A stretch of DNA of 43,170 nucleotides from Triparma columacea (Eukaryota; Sar; Bolidophyceae; Parmales; Triparmaceae). Within the stretch, counting starts at the first letter, position 1. Every line of letters starts with the position of its first letter. The stretch lies in the NCBI GenBank assembly GCA_030267965.1, contig BRYA01000664.1, positions 6,146 through 49,315 of the forward strand, given 5' to 3'. A program made the translations under genes and the position numbers. Below the pieces are notes generated by a model. It searched no databases, had not been told where the DNA came from, and worked only from the letters and a program-made list of their open reading frames with translations. Positions 20,114 through 31,000 of the stretch are shown here, piece by piece.

Positions 20114-20368
20114 TCAACTGGTCACTGTCGGCACGCACGTCACTGAGTGCTGAAATGTGTCACTTTCGTCCTCCTCAAAAATGAGTTTCTTAACCGTCTC
20201 CTGGTTTTCTGGCGAGTTTGACACCGCCTGCGCACCGTAGGTAGATAAGACTGCAATTGTAGGCAGATAACCTCTAGAGAACGTGTTAGAAAACACAATG
20301 TAAGGGCAGAAAATCAAAAATAAAAACACAAGAGAGGCCCCCCGGGGAGAGTGACAATGTCTTTTCAT
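20114..20368 (-). CDS. Small hydrophobic ORF, doubtful
   Basis: The frame encodes 84 residues: a short basic N-terminus, a hydrophobic segment (ASLVFLFLIFCPYIVFSN), then a polar tail with FEEDESD. This could be a small secreted or single-pass protein. There is no supporting neighbour, domain or splice evidence, and the surrounding 1.4 kb holds repeats and fragments. Confidence 0.25.
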   Translation of the reverse strand: MKRHCHSPRGASLVFLFLIFCPYIVFSNTFSRGYLPTIAVLSTYGAQAVSNSPENQETVKKLIFEEDESDTFQHSVTCVPTVTS

Positions 20369-20657
20369 TGATGCCAAGGCAGGGACGAGTGTCCAGGGAA
20401 GGCAAGAATAAGGTTGTTAGGGTGGAAGCGGAAACTATGGGCCTGAAAAGAGAGATGGAGGCTGTCCTCTTTTGCCCAGAAATGATATATAATGAAACAA
20501 TCCAACTTTCGCAGTCCGAACTTCTTTGCTCCCTCCCCCTCGTCCGCGGAATATAAGAAATTGTGATTGAAATTCATGAACAAACAAGTAAATCTTTTCC
20601 CTGTCCCTGCCTTCGGCCCTCCCCCCCTCCCCTGACCTCCTCCTCCTCGTCTTCTTT

Positions 20658-20948
20658 TCATTCCGTTTCTCGCCTCCAGCACCTCCTTCCTCGACTCCTC
20701 CTTCTTCCCCATCCTGCCCCCCGGACCCCCTCCACCTCCTCTCTGACCTTGTCAATCGGCCACGTCTCCCCTGAGACGATCCAGACCCCGTGCTCCATCA
20801 CCTTGCAGTGCAGATAGCAGCGGACCACGTCCGGCCTAAACCTCTCCCTTTCACTTCTTCCTCCTCTTCTCCTGCGAAAGGGTTGCGTTGTTGTTGAGTT
20901 AGAGTACTTTGTTGAGGTGGTTAAGGAGGAAATCGGGGCTGGATGCAT
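20658..20948 (-). other. Arg-rich ORF downstream of the MYB gene, status unclear
   Basis: The open frame of 96 codons includes FRPDVVRCYLHCKVMEHG, then VWIVSGETWPIDKV, which read as protein-like, followed by Arg/Gly low complexity. It might be a further 3' exon of the MYB gene: a GTGAGG donor at 21004 and an acceptor ending TTGACAG at 20960 would join in phase 0. But that intron would be only about 44 nt with no pyrimidine tract, shorter than any other here. The region 20369-20657 shows nothing else I can support. Confidence 0.2.
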
Positions 20949-20995
20949 CAGGCAATGTGGAGCCTGTCAATGTCACATTCGCCACCGTGCTGCTT

Positions 20996-23390
20996 TTATA
21001 TCCTCACCTTCTCCTTCTCCTCCTTCTCCTCCTTCTTCCTCTTCTTCTTCTTCATCCTCTCCATGCATTTCCACCTATTCTGGACAGACTCCTTAGTCCG
21101 GTTGCTGAGGGACTTGGAAATCTCAGCCCACTTATTTCCTATCTTTGCATGGAGATCAAGTACGATCTTGTCCTCCTCCTCGCTAAACGGAGCCTTGTTG
21201 ATGTTAGGGTCCAAATGGTGCTTCCACCTAAGGGAGGAAAGAAGCGACGACAGAAGGTGGTTTTGAATTCAGAACTAGGAGAAAGGAGATCGCTGCGTAT
21301 GGAAAGACCTCTTGCCAAAAAGAACGTAATCTTAATCATTGTGGTCTCTGTTTCACTTCCTGCCCACTCTGTCTATTCTCACCTGTTACTGCACTGATTT
21401 CCGTCCCTTCCTGGAATCTGTTCCACGATGTTGCTCCACTTAACCGTCTCTGCGGCTCCGTTCAGCTCGACAATGGCCTTGAGCTTGGCGTCCTCCTCCT
21501 CCGTCCACTTCCCCTTCTTGACGCTCGGGTCGATGGGGGCCTTCATCCTCTCCATGGCTCGCCACCTATTCTGGACAGAGTCCGGAGTCCGGTTGCTGGG
21601 GAGGGACTTGGCAATCTTAGCCCACCCATTTTCTTTTGCACGGAGATCAAGGACGATCTTGTCCTCCTCCTCGCTAAACGGAGCCTTGTTGATGTTAGGG
21701 TCCAAATGGTGCTTCCACCTAAGGGAGGAAAGAAGCGACGACAGAAGGTGGTTTTGAGTTTAGAACTTGGAAAAGGAAATCGCTGCGTATGGAGGGACTT
21801 CCTGCCAAAAAGAACGTAATCTTAATCATTGTGGTCTCTTTCACTTCCTGCCCACTCTGTCTATTCTCACCTTGCTCTGCACTGGGTATTCGTCCTCCCC
21901 GGAACTTTGAGCGCGAGACTGCCCCAATTCTTAATACCTTCTTCGTTGACGGCCTTGATGAGCTGCTCATCAAGGGATGTTGTCCAAGACCCTTTGATGA
22001 TGCCGGGGTCAAGAACAATCATCCAGCGCTGGCGGCACTGCATGTTATCCCTACTCCCGACCTTGGAAGCAATGATCATCCAGTCCGATTTCGGGCTACT
22101 TTTGACAGCCTGGCTAAGTTTCTTGTCCTCCTCCTTTGTCCAACTTGTCATATTTGAGGACTTCTTGCTTGCCAGAAACGTAGCCTTGTCTTTGTCGGAC
22201 ATCTTGGCGTACCACTCTCGCTTGTAAGCCAGCCACGCAACCTTGTCCTCGTCGGACAGGTTGGCGTACTTCTCTCGTGCAGCAGCCAGCAACGCAACCT
22301 TGTCCTCGTCGGACAGGTTGGCGTACTTCTCTCGTGCAGCAGCCAGCAACGTAGCCTTGTCCTCTTCAGACATGTTGGCGTACTTCTCTCGCCTGGAAGC
22401 CAGCCACGCAACCTTGTCCTCGTCGGACATGTTGGCGTACTTCTCTCGTGCAGCGCCAGCAGCAGCAGCCAGCAACACAACCTTGTCCTCGTCGGACATG
22501 TTGGCAAAAATGAAGTCGTTGTTACTCTTTTCCAGAGGAGAAAAGTAGACATGGGAAATATTGTCAGTTTCGTCAGTTTCGCCCTCGCCGTAATAACCAC
22601 CTCCGACATATGGATTGAGCTGGTTAATTCCGTTGGTTTCTATATCGATTGGGAAGAGGAGGACGTTTTGGTAGCCTTGGGGGAGGGGGGCTGTGAGCAA
22701 AACAGTGGGTATGGGACGTCGGAAATATTGCCTGTTATTGTTTATGTAGAAAACCTGACCAAATGCATCTGCGACTGCCGGGGAGAAAGAGTGGAGGACG
22801 TTGTGCCTGAACGCTGCGATGTCGACGAATGACCCCGCAGGATAATTGAACCAGAATCCGTGAGCTATCCCGCCAATGTGAGAGTCGAAGGAGGCAAAGG
22901 TCCAAAGCGGAGGGAAATGATTGACCATGTTGATCCTTACCAAGGCGTGCTTCACAGCGGCCGATAGCCCGATGAGCTCCACTGGAGTGTGTGGGATGAG
23001 GTTACGGATAGCACCGAGCTGCAGGGAGAGTTCAATGTAAGCACGATCGTAATCTCTCACGCAGTTGGCGTGGCTTGGCCTGGCGTTCATGAAGTACACG
23101 TTGGCCCCCAAAAGTGCCTTCAGTTCAATGAGGACCTGAATTGTTGGGCACGCTCTCATTGCCTCTGTTTGTGCAGGAGTGAGTTGTAGAAAGGGGTGGT
23201 TCAGAAATGAAACCGTGATCTTGACTCCATTGACATGCATTATTGGACAGTGTGCGATTATGACATAACAACGACGATACCAGTTTTGTGGTCGACGTCG
23301 GATAAAATCTCGGAACTCAAGCTGTGGGGTGGGAAATCTATAGTTTTGTGGAGGCTCGACAAATGGGGGTGGTTGGGCTATGGCAGCCAT
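20996..23390 (-). CDS. Five-repeat MYB/SANT protein with novel N-terminal domain and 19-residue repeats
   Basis: Exons 23390-21871, 21718-21383 and 21227-20996 give 695 residues. Residues 1-290 form an unrecognised, Pro/aromatic-rich globular part (QNYRFPTPQLEFRDFIRRR; later GGIAHGFWFNYPAGSF). Next come six copies of a 19-residue unit like NLSDEDKVALLAAAREKYA (about 296-410). Then five MYB repeats: SWTKEEDKKL...QCRQRW; SWTTSLDEQL...QCRARW; PFSEEEDKIVLDLRAKE...VQNRW; KWTEEEDAKL...QCSNRW; PFSEEEDKIVLDLHAK...VQNRW. The tail is Lys/Glu-rich. Both introns sit at the same codon, just before the final Trp of a repeat, which fits origin by duplication. Likely a nuclear DNA-binding protein (MYB tandem repeats bind AAC-type sites). 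N-terminal function is unknown. The model may extend further 3'. Confidence 0.85.
21050..21882. repeat. Direct duplication of a MYB exon plus its intron
   Basis: Copy A (about 21050-21394) and copy B (about 21541-21882) lie 488-491 bases apart in the same orientation. Each holds a whole MYB-repeat exon segment (from the codons for ERM back to WKHHLDPNINKAPF), the complete upstream intron of about 150 nt, and the end of the previous exon. The intron copies are nearly as alike as the exon copies, with small changes and a 3-nt length difference. Confidence 0.9.
22165..22502 (-). repeat. Six tandem 57-bp (19-codon) coding repeats
   Basis: Units encode variants of NMSDEDKVAWLASRREKYA. The first is four codons longer; the last is the most divergent (KMSDKDKATFLASKKSS). 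The period keeps the reading frame. Each unit looks like one amphipathic helix with an acidic start, which could build a helical solenoid or a spacer. Confidence 0.9.
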
Positions 23391-24480
23391 GGAGTGGTTG
23401 TGGCTGCAACGGTAGGACCTCGGCGTTGGAATTGAGGTCGAAGTACGGGGGCTGACAGGTGAGGGTCGATTTAGCGTATGTTGGGGTTAGTATGAGGTGA
23501 AAAATGAAGTCTATGAACCCTATCGAGATTATTATGAGCTGGAACTCCTAGATGCAGGCATCGCATGTGCATTTTAATCCCTTGCGTATGCATGTATCGT
23601 CGCAGCAGCGGCATGACTGAGTACAAAACTGAAAAAACGGCTCAAAAAGACAGCTTTCCTGACATTATCCCATCGAGCTCAATGTGAAATAGGCTCAGAT
23701 TTGCGTGAGGAGCCTCCAAGGAGGAGAGAGAATCAATAGCAACGCCTCCGGTCCGTGTGATTTCCGTAATGAGCTGAGTTTTTTGTTGATGTGTCCACGC
23801 ACCTTTATGAAAAGATATTGCCTTTCCTTTGCCTGATTTCTTCCACCCTTCACCACCCACCACCCCCTTCCACCTACCTCCCTCAACCCTTCTTCACCTC
23901 CCACCTCCTCATCCTCACACTTCCCCATAACGACCAACTCCCCCCCTCTTCTAGATCAAGACCACGACCACCTTCGTTCCCCCCCTCTTCAACCACAAGG
24001 GGATGAAAAGAAGCTGTTATGGGAGGACGGTGACATGGTGGAAAGACCTTTTGGGTCTGGTGGAACAATTCAAGAGAAATAGAGCATGTCGGCATTTACG
24101 AAGCCCATGAAGTTCCAACTCTCACCAACTCGCACCGTAAACAAGCACGATTGGGGGAATCAAGGTCCCAAAACGAGAATCCAGACTTTTCTCCTTTTTC
24201 TCCTTCTTTCTTTTCTCCCTCTTCATTCTTCTTTAACTTCAAATGATTTTACACCAAGCAAACACAACTAAGAAACACACACGGTTGAACTACAACTATA
24301 AGCTTTCGTCTATTTTAGATTTCCTTATGCGACGGCCTCTGCCTCAACGACAACGACGAGGCAAAGTCAGGCTCCGCGTTGTCGTCCCTGGTTAAGACTG
24401 GGACACCAACACACGACCGCCACCTATTCCTCTCTCTTTTCCTCCTCTCCCTCCTCTACTGCGATCTCCCTCTCCCCCAC

Positions 24481-24502
24481 CTCTCTCTCTCTCTATCTCT
24501 CT
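24481..24502. repeat. CT microsatellite
   Basis: A run of CT dinucleotides with one interruption (CTCTATCTCT). It forms part of the pyrimidine tract before the Cys/His-rich fragment. Confidence 0.75.
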
Positions 24503-24538
24503 TGCCCACTCCCACACGCCCTACAACTTCGACACCAG

Positions 24539-24578
24539 CTTCTTCTTGGTCGCAAACCAGGCGCGGGGGGACCTGTGT

Positions 24579-24616
<38 letters not shown>

Positions 24617-24644
24617 GTTCTCGAGCCAGTGGAACCAGGTCTAA
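24539..24644 (+). other. Cys/His-rich exon-like fragment
   Basis: After a CT-rich tract ending GACACCAG, an open stretch encodes [18 protein letters not shown] then [16 protein letters not shown] and a TAA. It reads like conserved protein. A second stretch after a TTTTAG at 24320 encodes CDGLCLNDNDEAKSG. An ATG at 24086 opens a separate frame of 61 codons. I could not join these with matching splice phases, so they may be remains of a broken gene. Confidence 0.25.
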
Positions 24645-25066
24645 TAGGGGTAGGGGAGGGGAGGGGAGACGAGGGGGTTAGTAGCGCTACAATGCGTGTT
24701 GTGTTGTGGTTAATGTATCTCAAGTGTTTCATTCCCGTCACCTCCAAGCACCATCACAACAAACCAGAAGACACAACAATAAGTAGAGATGATCCAGACC
24801 AAGTCGTCGACGTGCTGAGAGTTGTCCACGCTTCATTATCGAGTATTGAGCTCGATGCCGAATTGAAGACGTTTAAGGGTTCAAGCCGATGCAGAAGCAC
24901 CATTGCAAGAACCCTAACATACGCATTAGCACGACTGGTCTTTCCTAACTCTTGCGCCCCGCAAAGGGCGCGTGGTAAATTGTCGTTCATCTGTTAGTTG
25001 CTATATATGTTTCAAAACAAAGTGTCGTATAGTTAAGGAGTAACGTTCGGGGTTTTGGCTTCCTCG

Positions 25067-25105
25067 TATGTGTATATATATATGTATACGTATATGTATA
25101 TGTAT
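25067..25105. repeat. TA/TG microsatellite
   Basis: Alternating TA with interspersed GTA and CGTA units (GTATATATATATGTATACG and onward). It lies in AT-rich intergenic DNA. Confidence 0.85.
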
Positions 25106-25654
25106 TGAAAGTGGAGGAACGAAAGGTAACGTGTGTTGGTGGGGGGGGTATAGTTGTTTTATCTCATTTTGGAAAGTGTTTGTGCATAAAATGTGCGGGG
25201 TGTGTATAATGTGTCAATTAACGAAGGCTTCGCGCAATTTAGATGAAAAACGACGTAAAACAAGCAAATAAAATACCTGAAGAAAAGTACTGGAAGGATT
25301 GAGTCAGATTCCTATGGTCGCCCTCTCAAAACGCCCAAAACCCCTTGCACCATTTTTGCCCGAAAAACGTAGAACGTAAATCATCTATTATGATCCGATT
25401 CTTTCTCTCTCCGATTGATTCGATCCTATCTGACCATACTTGGAAAAGAGGTAACGTGTATGCGCTGCTGAAGGTTCCGCGTTCGTGCTTCTCTACGCCT
25501 GTTAGCGTTAAGAATACGCTGATGGTACTGACTTAGTGTTTTCAGTGTTTTCGTTTTCTCATCTTATTTATTTTTTAAACTAGATAATATAGTTATTCGG
25601 CCGTCCAAAGTGGCCGTCCAACAAAGCGGCCGTCCAAAGTCCAAAGTGCAAAAA

Positions 25655-28025
25655 ATGAGTTCTGAAGTCAGTCTCCTCTCCTTATTCAGCAATGTTGACA
25701 TTAGTATTCATATTTGTTGTTATTTGGACTCTGTGATAGATATAACACGTCTAAGTCTCCTATCTAGACCATGGGTAGAGTTACTCCTTAAACAAACAGC
25801 AATGCTCCCACCTCGACAAAATCATCCCCTCTTGCCTGCTCTATTACCCAACATCTTCAGAGATAAACATGGAGACAATCAAAGCGAATGCAAAGAATCA
25901 CTCATCAGCAGATTATATCTAGAATTCGTTGGAAATAGAGGAAATTGTGGCATTTCAATAGGAAACACTACTACCGCAATAAAGAGCACTGCCAGAATAG
26001 AGACTGAAGGAAAGCACTATTTGACAACAGCTGCTACATCAACTACTACATCAACTATTACATCAACTACTACATTAACTACAAACACCCAGGCATCCAA
26101 AATAGCAGACAAACAAATAGAATCAGCAATGCAGAGACTCCGTTTCTACGCAGCAGTCCTATCAACCCGAAACTGCTTCATAACAGTATCATCAAGGGAA
26201 GACAAAACGTCAGACCAAACAAACAACAACACCACCAAGGCTAATAAAAAGGTCACAGGGAGTGAAAAGGAGATGCTGAGCTACTACCTCCTTACTAAAT
26301 ACGGTCCCCAAAACCCTACCCCAATCACCGCGAATTTCCACCATCTACACGCATCCTTCTCCCCCCATTCATCAACGACATCAAATAAACAGAAGTCGTC
26401 ATCAGAAGGTAAAGCGAGTTTACTATCCACAGGTGTAGAGGGTGAGATATTACGTGACGTAGGTCGTACGTTTCCAACCTCCTCAATATTCCAAGTACCA
26501 TCCAGCACCTCATCTACCTCATCTACCTTAAATGATGTGACTTTAGCAGAAACTTGTGGGGGGAGTTGTTTAGGACAAGACATGCTGAGTAACGTATTGA
26601 AGGTTGTTAGTAGGGTTGAGGGGGGGGTTGGGTATTGTCAGGGTCAAAACTACGTCGCGGGGGCTCTGATTATGATTGGATTAAACGCCATACCGGGGGA
26701 AAGAGAAGGAGGAAAAGACGTAGATGTGTTACCTGCGCACGTTAAAAACATGACGAAAAACCAAAGGGAGAAAGTGGAGAGTATGTGCGCGTGGATATTA
26801 ATAACACTAATAAACTCCTCCTCCCTCCCCTCCCCCTTAACCCTATCCTCACTTTGGACCGCCAAGGTACCAGGTATGAAGGTATTAATGTACCAGTTCG
26901 ATTCTATCTTCACGACGTTACTACCAAACTTAGCAATACATGTCGAGAGCATGGATATGGGGTTCTCGTCTGTAACAGCGTCACAAATGGGCATGACCTT
27001 GCATGCGTACAGTGCGCCGGTTAGGTTTATACCGGCTTATTTGGACTATATAACGTGCAGTGGTATGGCTGGTGTTGTTGCACTCGGTATAGAACGTTTG
27101 AAACTCGAGTCATCTCAAGTACAGAATTACACCATGGAGGAAGTCGGGAAGTACTTGAGGGGGTTTAGGGAGAACCTAAAAGGGACGCCGGAGGAAAGGG
27201 TTAGGGGGGCACATGGGATGGGGATATGTAGGAGGGGGATGGAGGAATTGGAAGGGAGATTGAGGGAGGTTATTTTTAAGGAACAATTAGAGGGGAATCA
27301 TAGGTGAGACAAAAGAGGATGGAGCGAAGAGTTAAGGGGAGGCGCAAGAAGCGCGAAGAGTTAAGGGAAGAAAAAAAGGAACGGAAACAAAACTATGACA
27401 CAAACGCTTCTTCAACCCACTCACACGGATTTCCCCCCCCTTCAGTAGCGGCTCTGTCGGTCGTTTCAAGAGTGAGTCCTGGAAGGATCGTTGTGGTGTA
27501 ACCTGGTCAGTCTCCCCCACCGAAGTAGAGACCGTTCGTAACCTCTTCAGAACAATGGACACTGAAGTAGGATCAGACAGTCAAGTACTCAGGGATAAGA
27601 TAACCAAGGTCTCAAAGGTGATTAACAAACTACACGAAGATATCTGTAAAGCCAAGTTAGAAATGATGGGTAAAGTCGAGCTCGTAGACTCCCTCCAGCT
27701 GCAGAAATTCTCACTTCAACGTGCGGTTGCTGGGTTGTGCGAAAGAGCGGGAGTTGGGGGGGGGAAGGATAAATCACTATTAGATTCTTTGGCGGGTATA
27801 CAAAGGAAGGCGGGGTTTATTGAAACGAAGTTAACACAAGCGGCGGAGGGGAGGGATAAAGTTTTTATGAAGGTTAATGAACTCACGGTTGAGTACGAGG
27901 AAATGGTCGAGGTTAAGGAAGGGTACTGTAGGGCACTACAGGAGGTTTGTGAAAGGTATGAAAGGAAGAGGGAGGAAGTGGTAGGGAAAATCGCGAGGAC
28001 TGAAAGCAACGGGAGCGCGGCGTGA
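25655..28025 (+). CDS. TBC-domain Rab GTPase-activating protein with F-box-like N-terminus and coiled-coil tail
   Basis: Exons 25655-27303 and 27446-28025 (phase 2; AG|T makes Ser) give 742 residues. Residues 8-45 resemble an F-box (VDISIHICCYLDSVIDITRL then RPWVELL). A Ser/Thr-rich region follows (about 125-150). The TBC domain spans about 255-525, with both catalytic fingers present: ILRDVGRTFP (Arg about 270) and VGYCQGQNYVAGAL (Gln about 328). So it should speed GTP hydrolysis by a Rab in membrane traffic. Residues 570-742 are a long coiled coil (KITKVSKVINKLHEDI, then EEMVEVKEGYCRALQEV). Exon 1 is AT-richer than its neighbours. ATG 25655 is the first in frame. The F-box call is tentative; if correct, the protein could link Rab control to SCF ubiquitin ligase. 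Confidence 0.9.
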
Positions 28026-28087
28026 ATATGTAGTCTGATTTTTGTTGTTTTCGTATTATTTACATACAACACATTATTTTTGTCGCT

Positions 28088-31000
28088 TTAGAAGTGAAGG
28101 TTATGAATCGTCATTTTCGCCCTGCTCTTCTCTATTAAGGTCCTGGTCTTGCTGAATCCCAGCTTTAAATTGACCTCTCTCTTAACAAACATCTGCTTAA
28201 CGCTGACCCTATTAGACCTCAGCTTCAGCTTCCTATTCTCCACCTTTGTATTCTTCCTCAGCCCCAGCATGAGTTTTCTCGTTCCAAAGTCCCCAATGAG
28301 GTTGCTCCTCAAGTCGATCCTCTCGACCGTGTCGTTCCTCCTCATCATTTTTGCGATTTCCGCCGCCCCAACATTGCATATATGGTTCATGCTAAGGTCT
28401 AAATTAGTAACGCTACTGTTCCCGCTTAGCGCCAAGGCTAGGGCCGCGCAGCCCTCGTCCCCCACGGCCTGGTTCCTTATCACGACGCTCGTAACGCTGC
28501 TGTTGGACCTCATTGCGTCGGCGATAGCGACGGCACCGGCGTCGCCGAACCCTAGGTCGACGTCGTCCAATTGCGCGCCCTCGTCCTCCTCTTCCTCTTC
28601 TTCCTCCTCTTCCTCCCCATCCTCGTCTTCTTCGTCCTCGTCATCCCCAACAGCGGGCTTGAGCTTGCTGTCCAGCAGGACCTCCGTGAGCGACTCGTCG
28701 TTCATCCATAGCCTGATGCAGAGGTCCATGACCTTGTCCCTCTTGTCTCCCTCCTCCACCAGCAGGGCCGAGTTTAGGTAAAGTTCCACCTCTTCGATAA
28801 CCCCGTCGAGTGCGTTCTCGATTATGTTGTCCTCTATTTTCTCAGCGGCGGCGCTGATGTCCTGGTCGTTCAAGGGCCTCTTAAGGGTAGAAGGATCGGC
28901 GAGACCCCTCTCTACCAGCTCCACCTGCTTACGCCTCTGCACAGCGAGGTCCAGGGCGCTCATGGGCTTCTCCTTCTCCTTCCTCTTCTTAACGATAACG
29001 ATCTGGGGCGTCGTGCCAGGGATTGGTTTGGCTGAGTTAGTGTGTGTTGAGCGCGTTTCGTGAACATCTTATATTGTTTGTCCCACCGCTCACTCACCTC
29101 CTCCTCCCCAGTCTCCTCGTTAACTTTTACCTCCTCCACTTCTTCCATTTTCTCGTCCTCGTCCTCGTCGCTCGAAAAAGCAGCGTCGAGCGCATCATCA
29201 AGCGCCCTCTCCCTCCTCTGCCTTTCAGCCTCCGCCTCGTAAACTTCCATTTCTCTAGCAGTTTCCTCTGCAACGATGCTAAACATGGCCTCGAAGGTCT
29301 CCTCCAGCACGTCCTCCTCCGTCTTTTCCAATGTCATCATACCAACGAGAGCGAACCCATCCCCCTTCCTTATGATCTCCTCCTTCTCCTTCTGGGCCAG
29401 GGCGGATTTCATGCATTTCACCTTGACGTAGTGAACCTTGAGGCCCCTCTCCGTAAGGGCCTCCCGTTGCCTTAAGAGGAAAGACCTAACGACGCGCTGC
29501 AGCTCTACGGCCGCGGACTCAGCCTCGTGTTCCTCCTGCCTTCCCACGAGCTCCTTCCACGGCCTGAATGCCGCCGCCAAGAACTTGAACTCCTGATTCA
29601 CGAGGAACTCGAGGAACTTCTTCATCTTGGCCTCGTGCAGGTTCTCTTGACCCATCTGGCTCAGCCACTTGTAACACCTGTCCCTCTCCGCCTGCACCTC
29701 GACCCTGAAGTTATGGTACGCCGAGTCCCCACACGTAATGAGGGAGTACTCTGCCTGGTCCTTAACTCGTTGAAGCATCCTTCTCTTTTTTTCGTCCTTG
29801 ACGAAACCCGGCATTATCCACGTGCTCACGAAGCTCACGGCATTGTACCAGTAAGCCTTCTTCGTCTCGACGTCCTCGTACTCAATCCAGTTCCCGTACG
29901 TTTCGACGAGGCGCGGTTCCGGCGCTTTCACGACCTGTGTGTTTGCCGGATCGGTAATGTAATGTGATTGTTAGCACATACCACACACACACGCTCTACC
30001 TTAATACCTAGGTCTCCCCTGTGCCGTCTGCTGCGGCGTTACTCACCTCCTTTTTGACGACAGTCTTCTTCCTCTCCCTCTTGGGTGGCGTCGAAACCCT
30101 CCTCTTCGGTTTGATGTCCTCCAAGGCCTCGAGCCCTCCCTTTTCGACAGGTGGTTTGGCGCTCTTGTCGTACGTCCACCTAAATGCGAGGAGTATCTCA
30201 CCCCTGTCCTTCCCATCGACCGTCCCATCTTTGTTCTGGAGCTTGAACCACCTCCTGACCTCCTTCCTGTCCTTGAGGGTTACCAGAGGCACACTAACCT
30301 GCCCCATGAAATCGTTTCCCCCCAGGTCATAGTCCTCCACGACGACCTCCACTAAGTTCTTCGAAGTCGTCGAAAGCATCCTATCGAAGTGAACCTGTTT
30401 CATGAACACTGGGTTCAAGTTCTTCTTCATTACGTCAGTCTTCTTCTTCTCCTTGTCGAACCTAATGAGCGAAGCGAGGGCCGCAGGGCGAGAGACCAGT
30501 GTCAGACTTCCCCCGACATATTTTCTCGTCCAATATCTTTTCGTCTCACCTCACAGTAACGACAGGGTCAGAGGACCCTCCCGAGCTCAGCATATTCTTG
30601 TCCATGACGCAAAGTTTCTTCGCCCTAATAACAAACACATTAACCCTATTCGCCTGCTTCATAGGTTTGTCCTCCTCTATCTCCATCGGCGGTCCCAGGT
30701 CGTTAGGGTCCATAGCCTCCGCCTCACTGATGATCGCTGGATTGTAAACCCACCTCGTGCTAACCAGGACTCTCCCCCTGTCCTCGTCGATTGTCCCGTC
30801 CTTCCCCGTTAGCGTGTACCAGTCCCTAACCTCCCTCCTCCCCATGAACGTCGAGAGCGGCACGGTCACCGAGCCCATGAACTCTGTCGTAACCATATCA
30901 CTGTCCCTCATCTCCAGGGTCAACACACCGCCGGGGTCAGACTCGGGAATTGCAAACCTGTTGTTCGTAGTCCACACGGGTTCCAGCGTCTTTTTGACAA

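Larger units (their letters stand above)
23391..25654. other. Gene-poor 2.2 kb region
   Basis: No complete gene is supported here. The left part (23391-24085) has only weak overlapping frames on the minus strand, one with GAWTHQQKTQLITEI (in 23642-23863). The middle has exon-like fragments on the plus strand, listed separately. The right part (24998-25600) is AT-rich, with an AT microsatellite. Three copies of GGCCGTCCAA (25599, 25612, 25628) precede the TBC gene start. No tRNA or transposon coding sequence was found. Confidence 0.5.

Noticed and set aside
22165..22502. Regularly spaced repeats resembling a CRISPR array
   Set aside because: The units are contiguous 57-bp coding repeats with no unique spacers, in a eukaryotic gene.
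24835..24905. Possible tRNA suggested by GGGTTCAAGCC
   Set aside because: No matching acceptor or anticodon stems could be drawn around it.
28149..29967. Plus-strand Ser/Leu-rich frames
   Set aside because: Antisense to the LRR and IQ exons of the multi-C2 gene.
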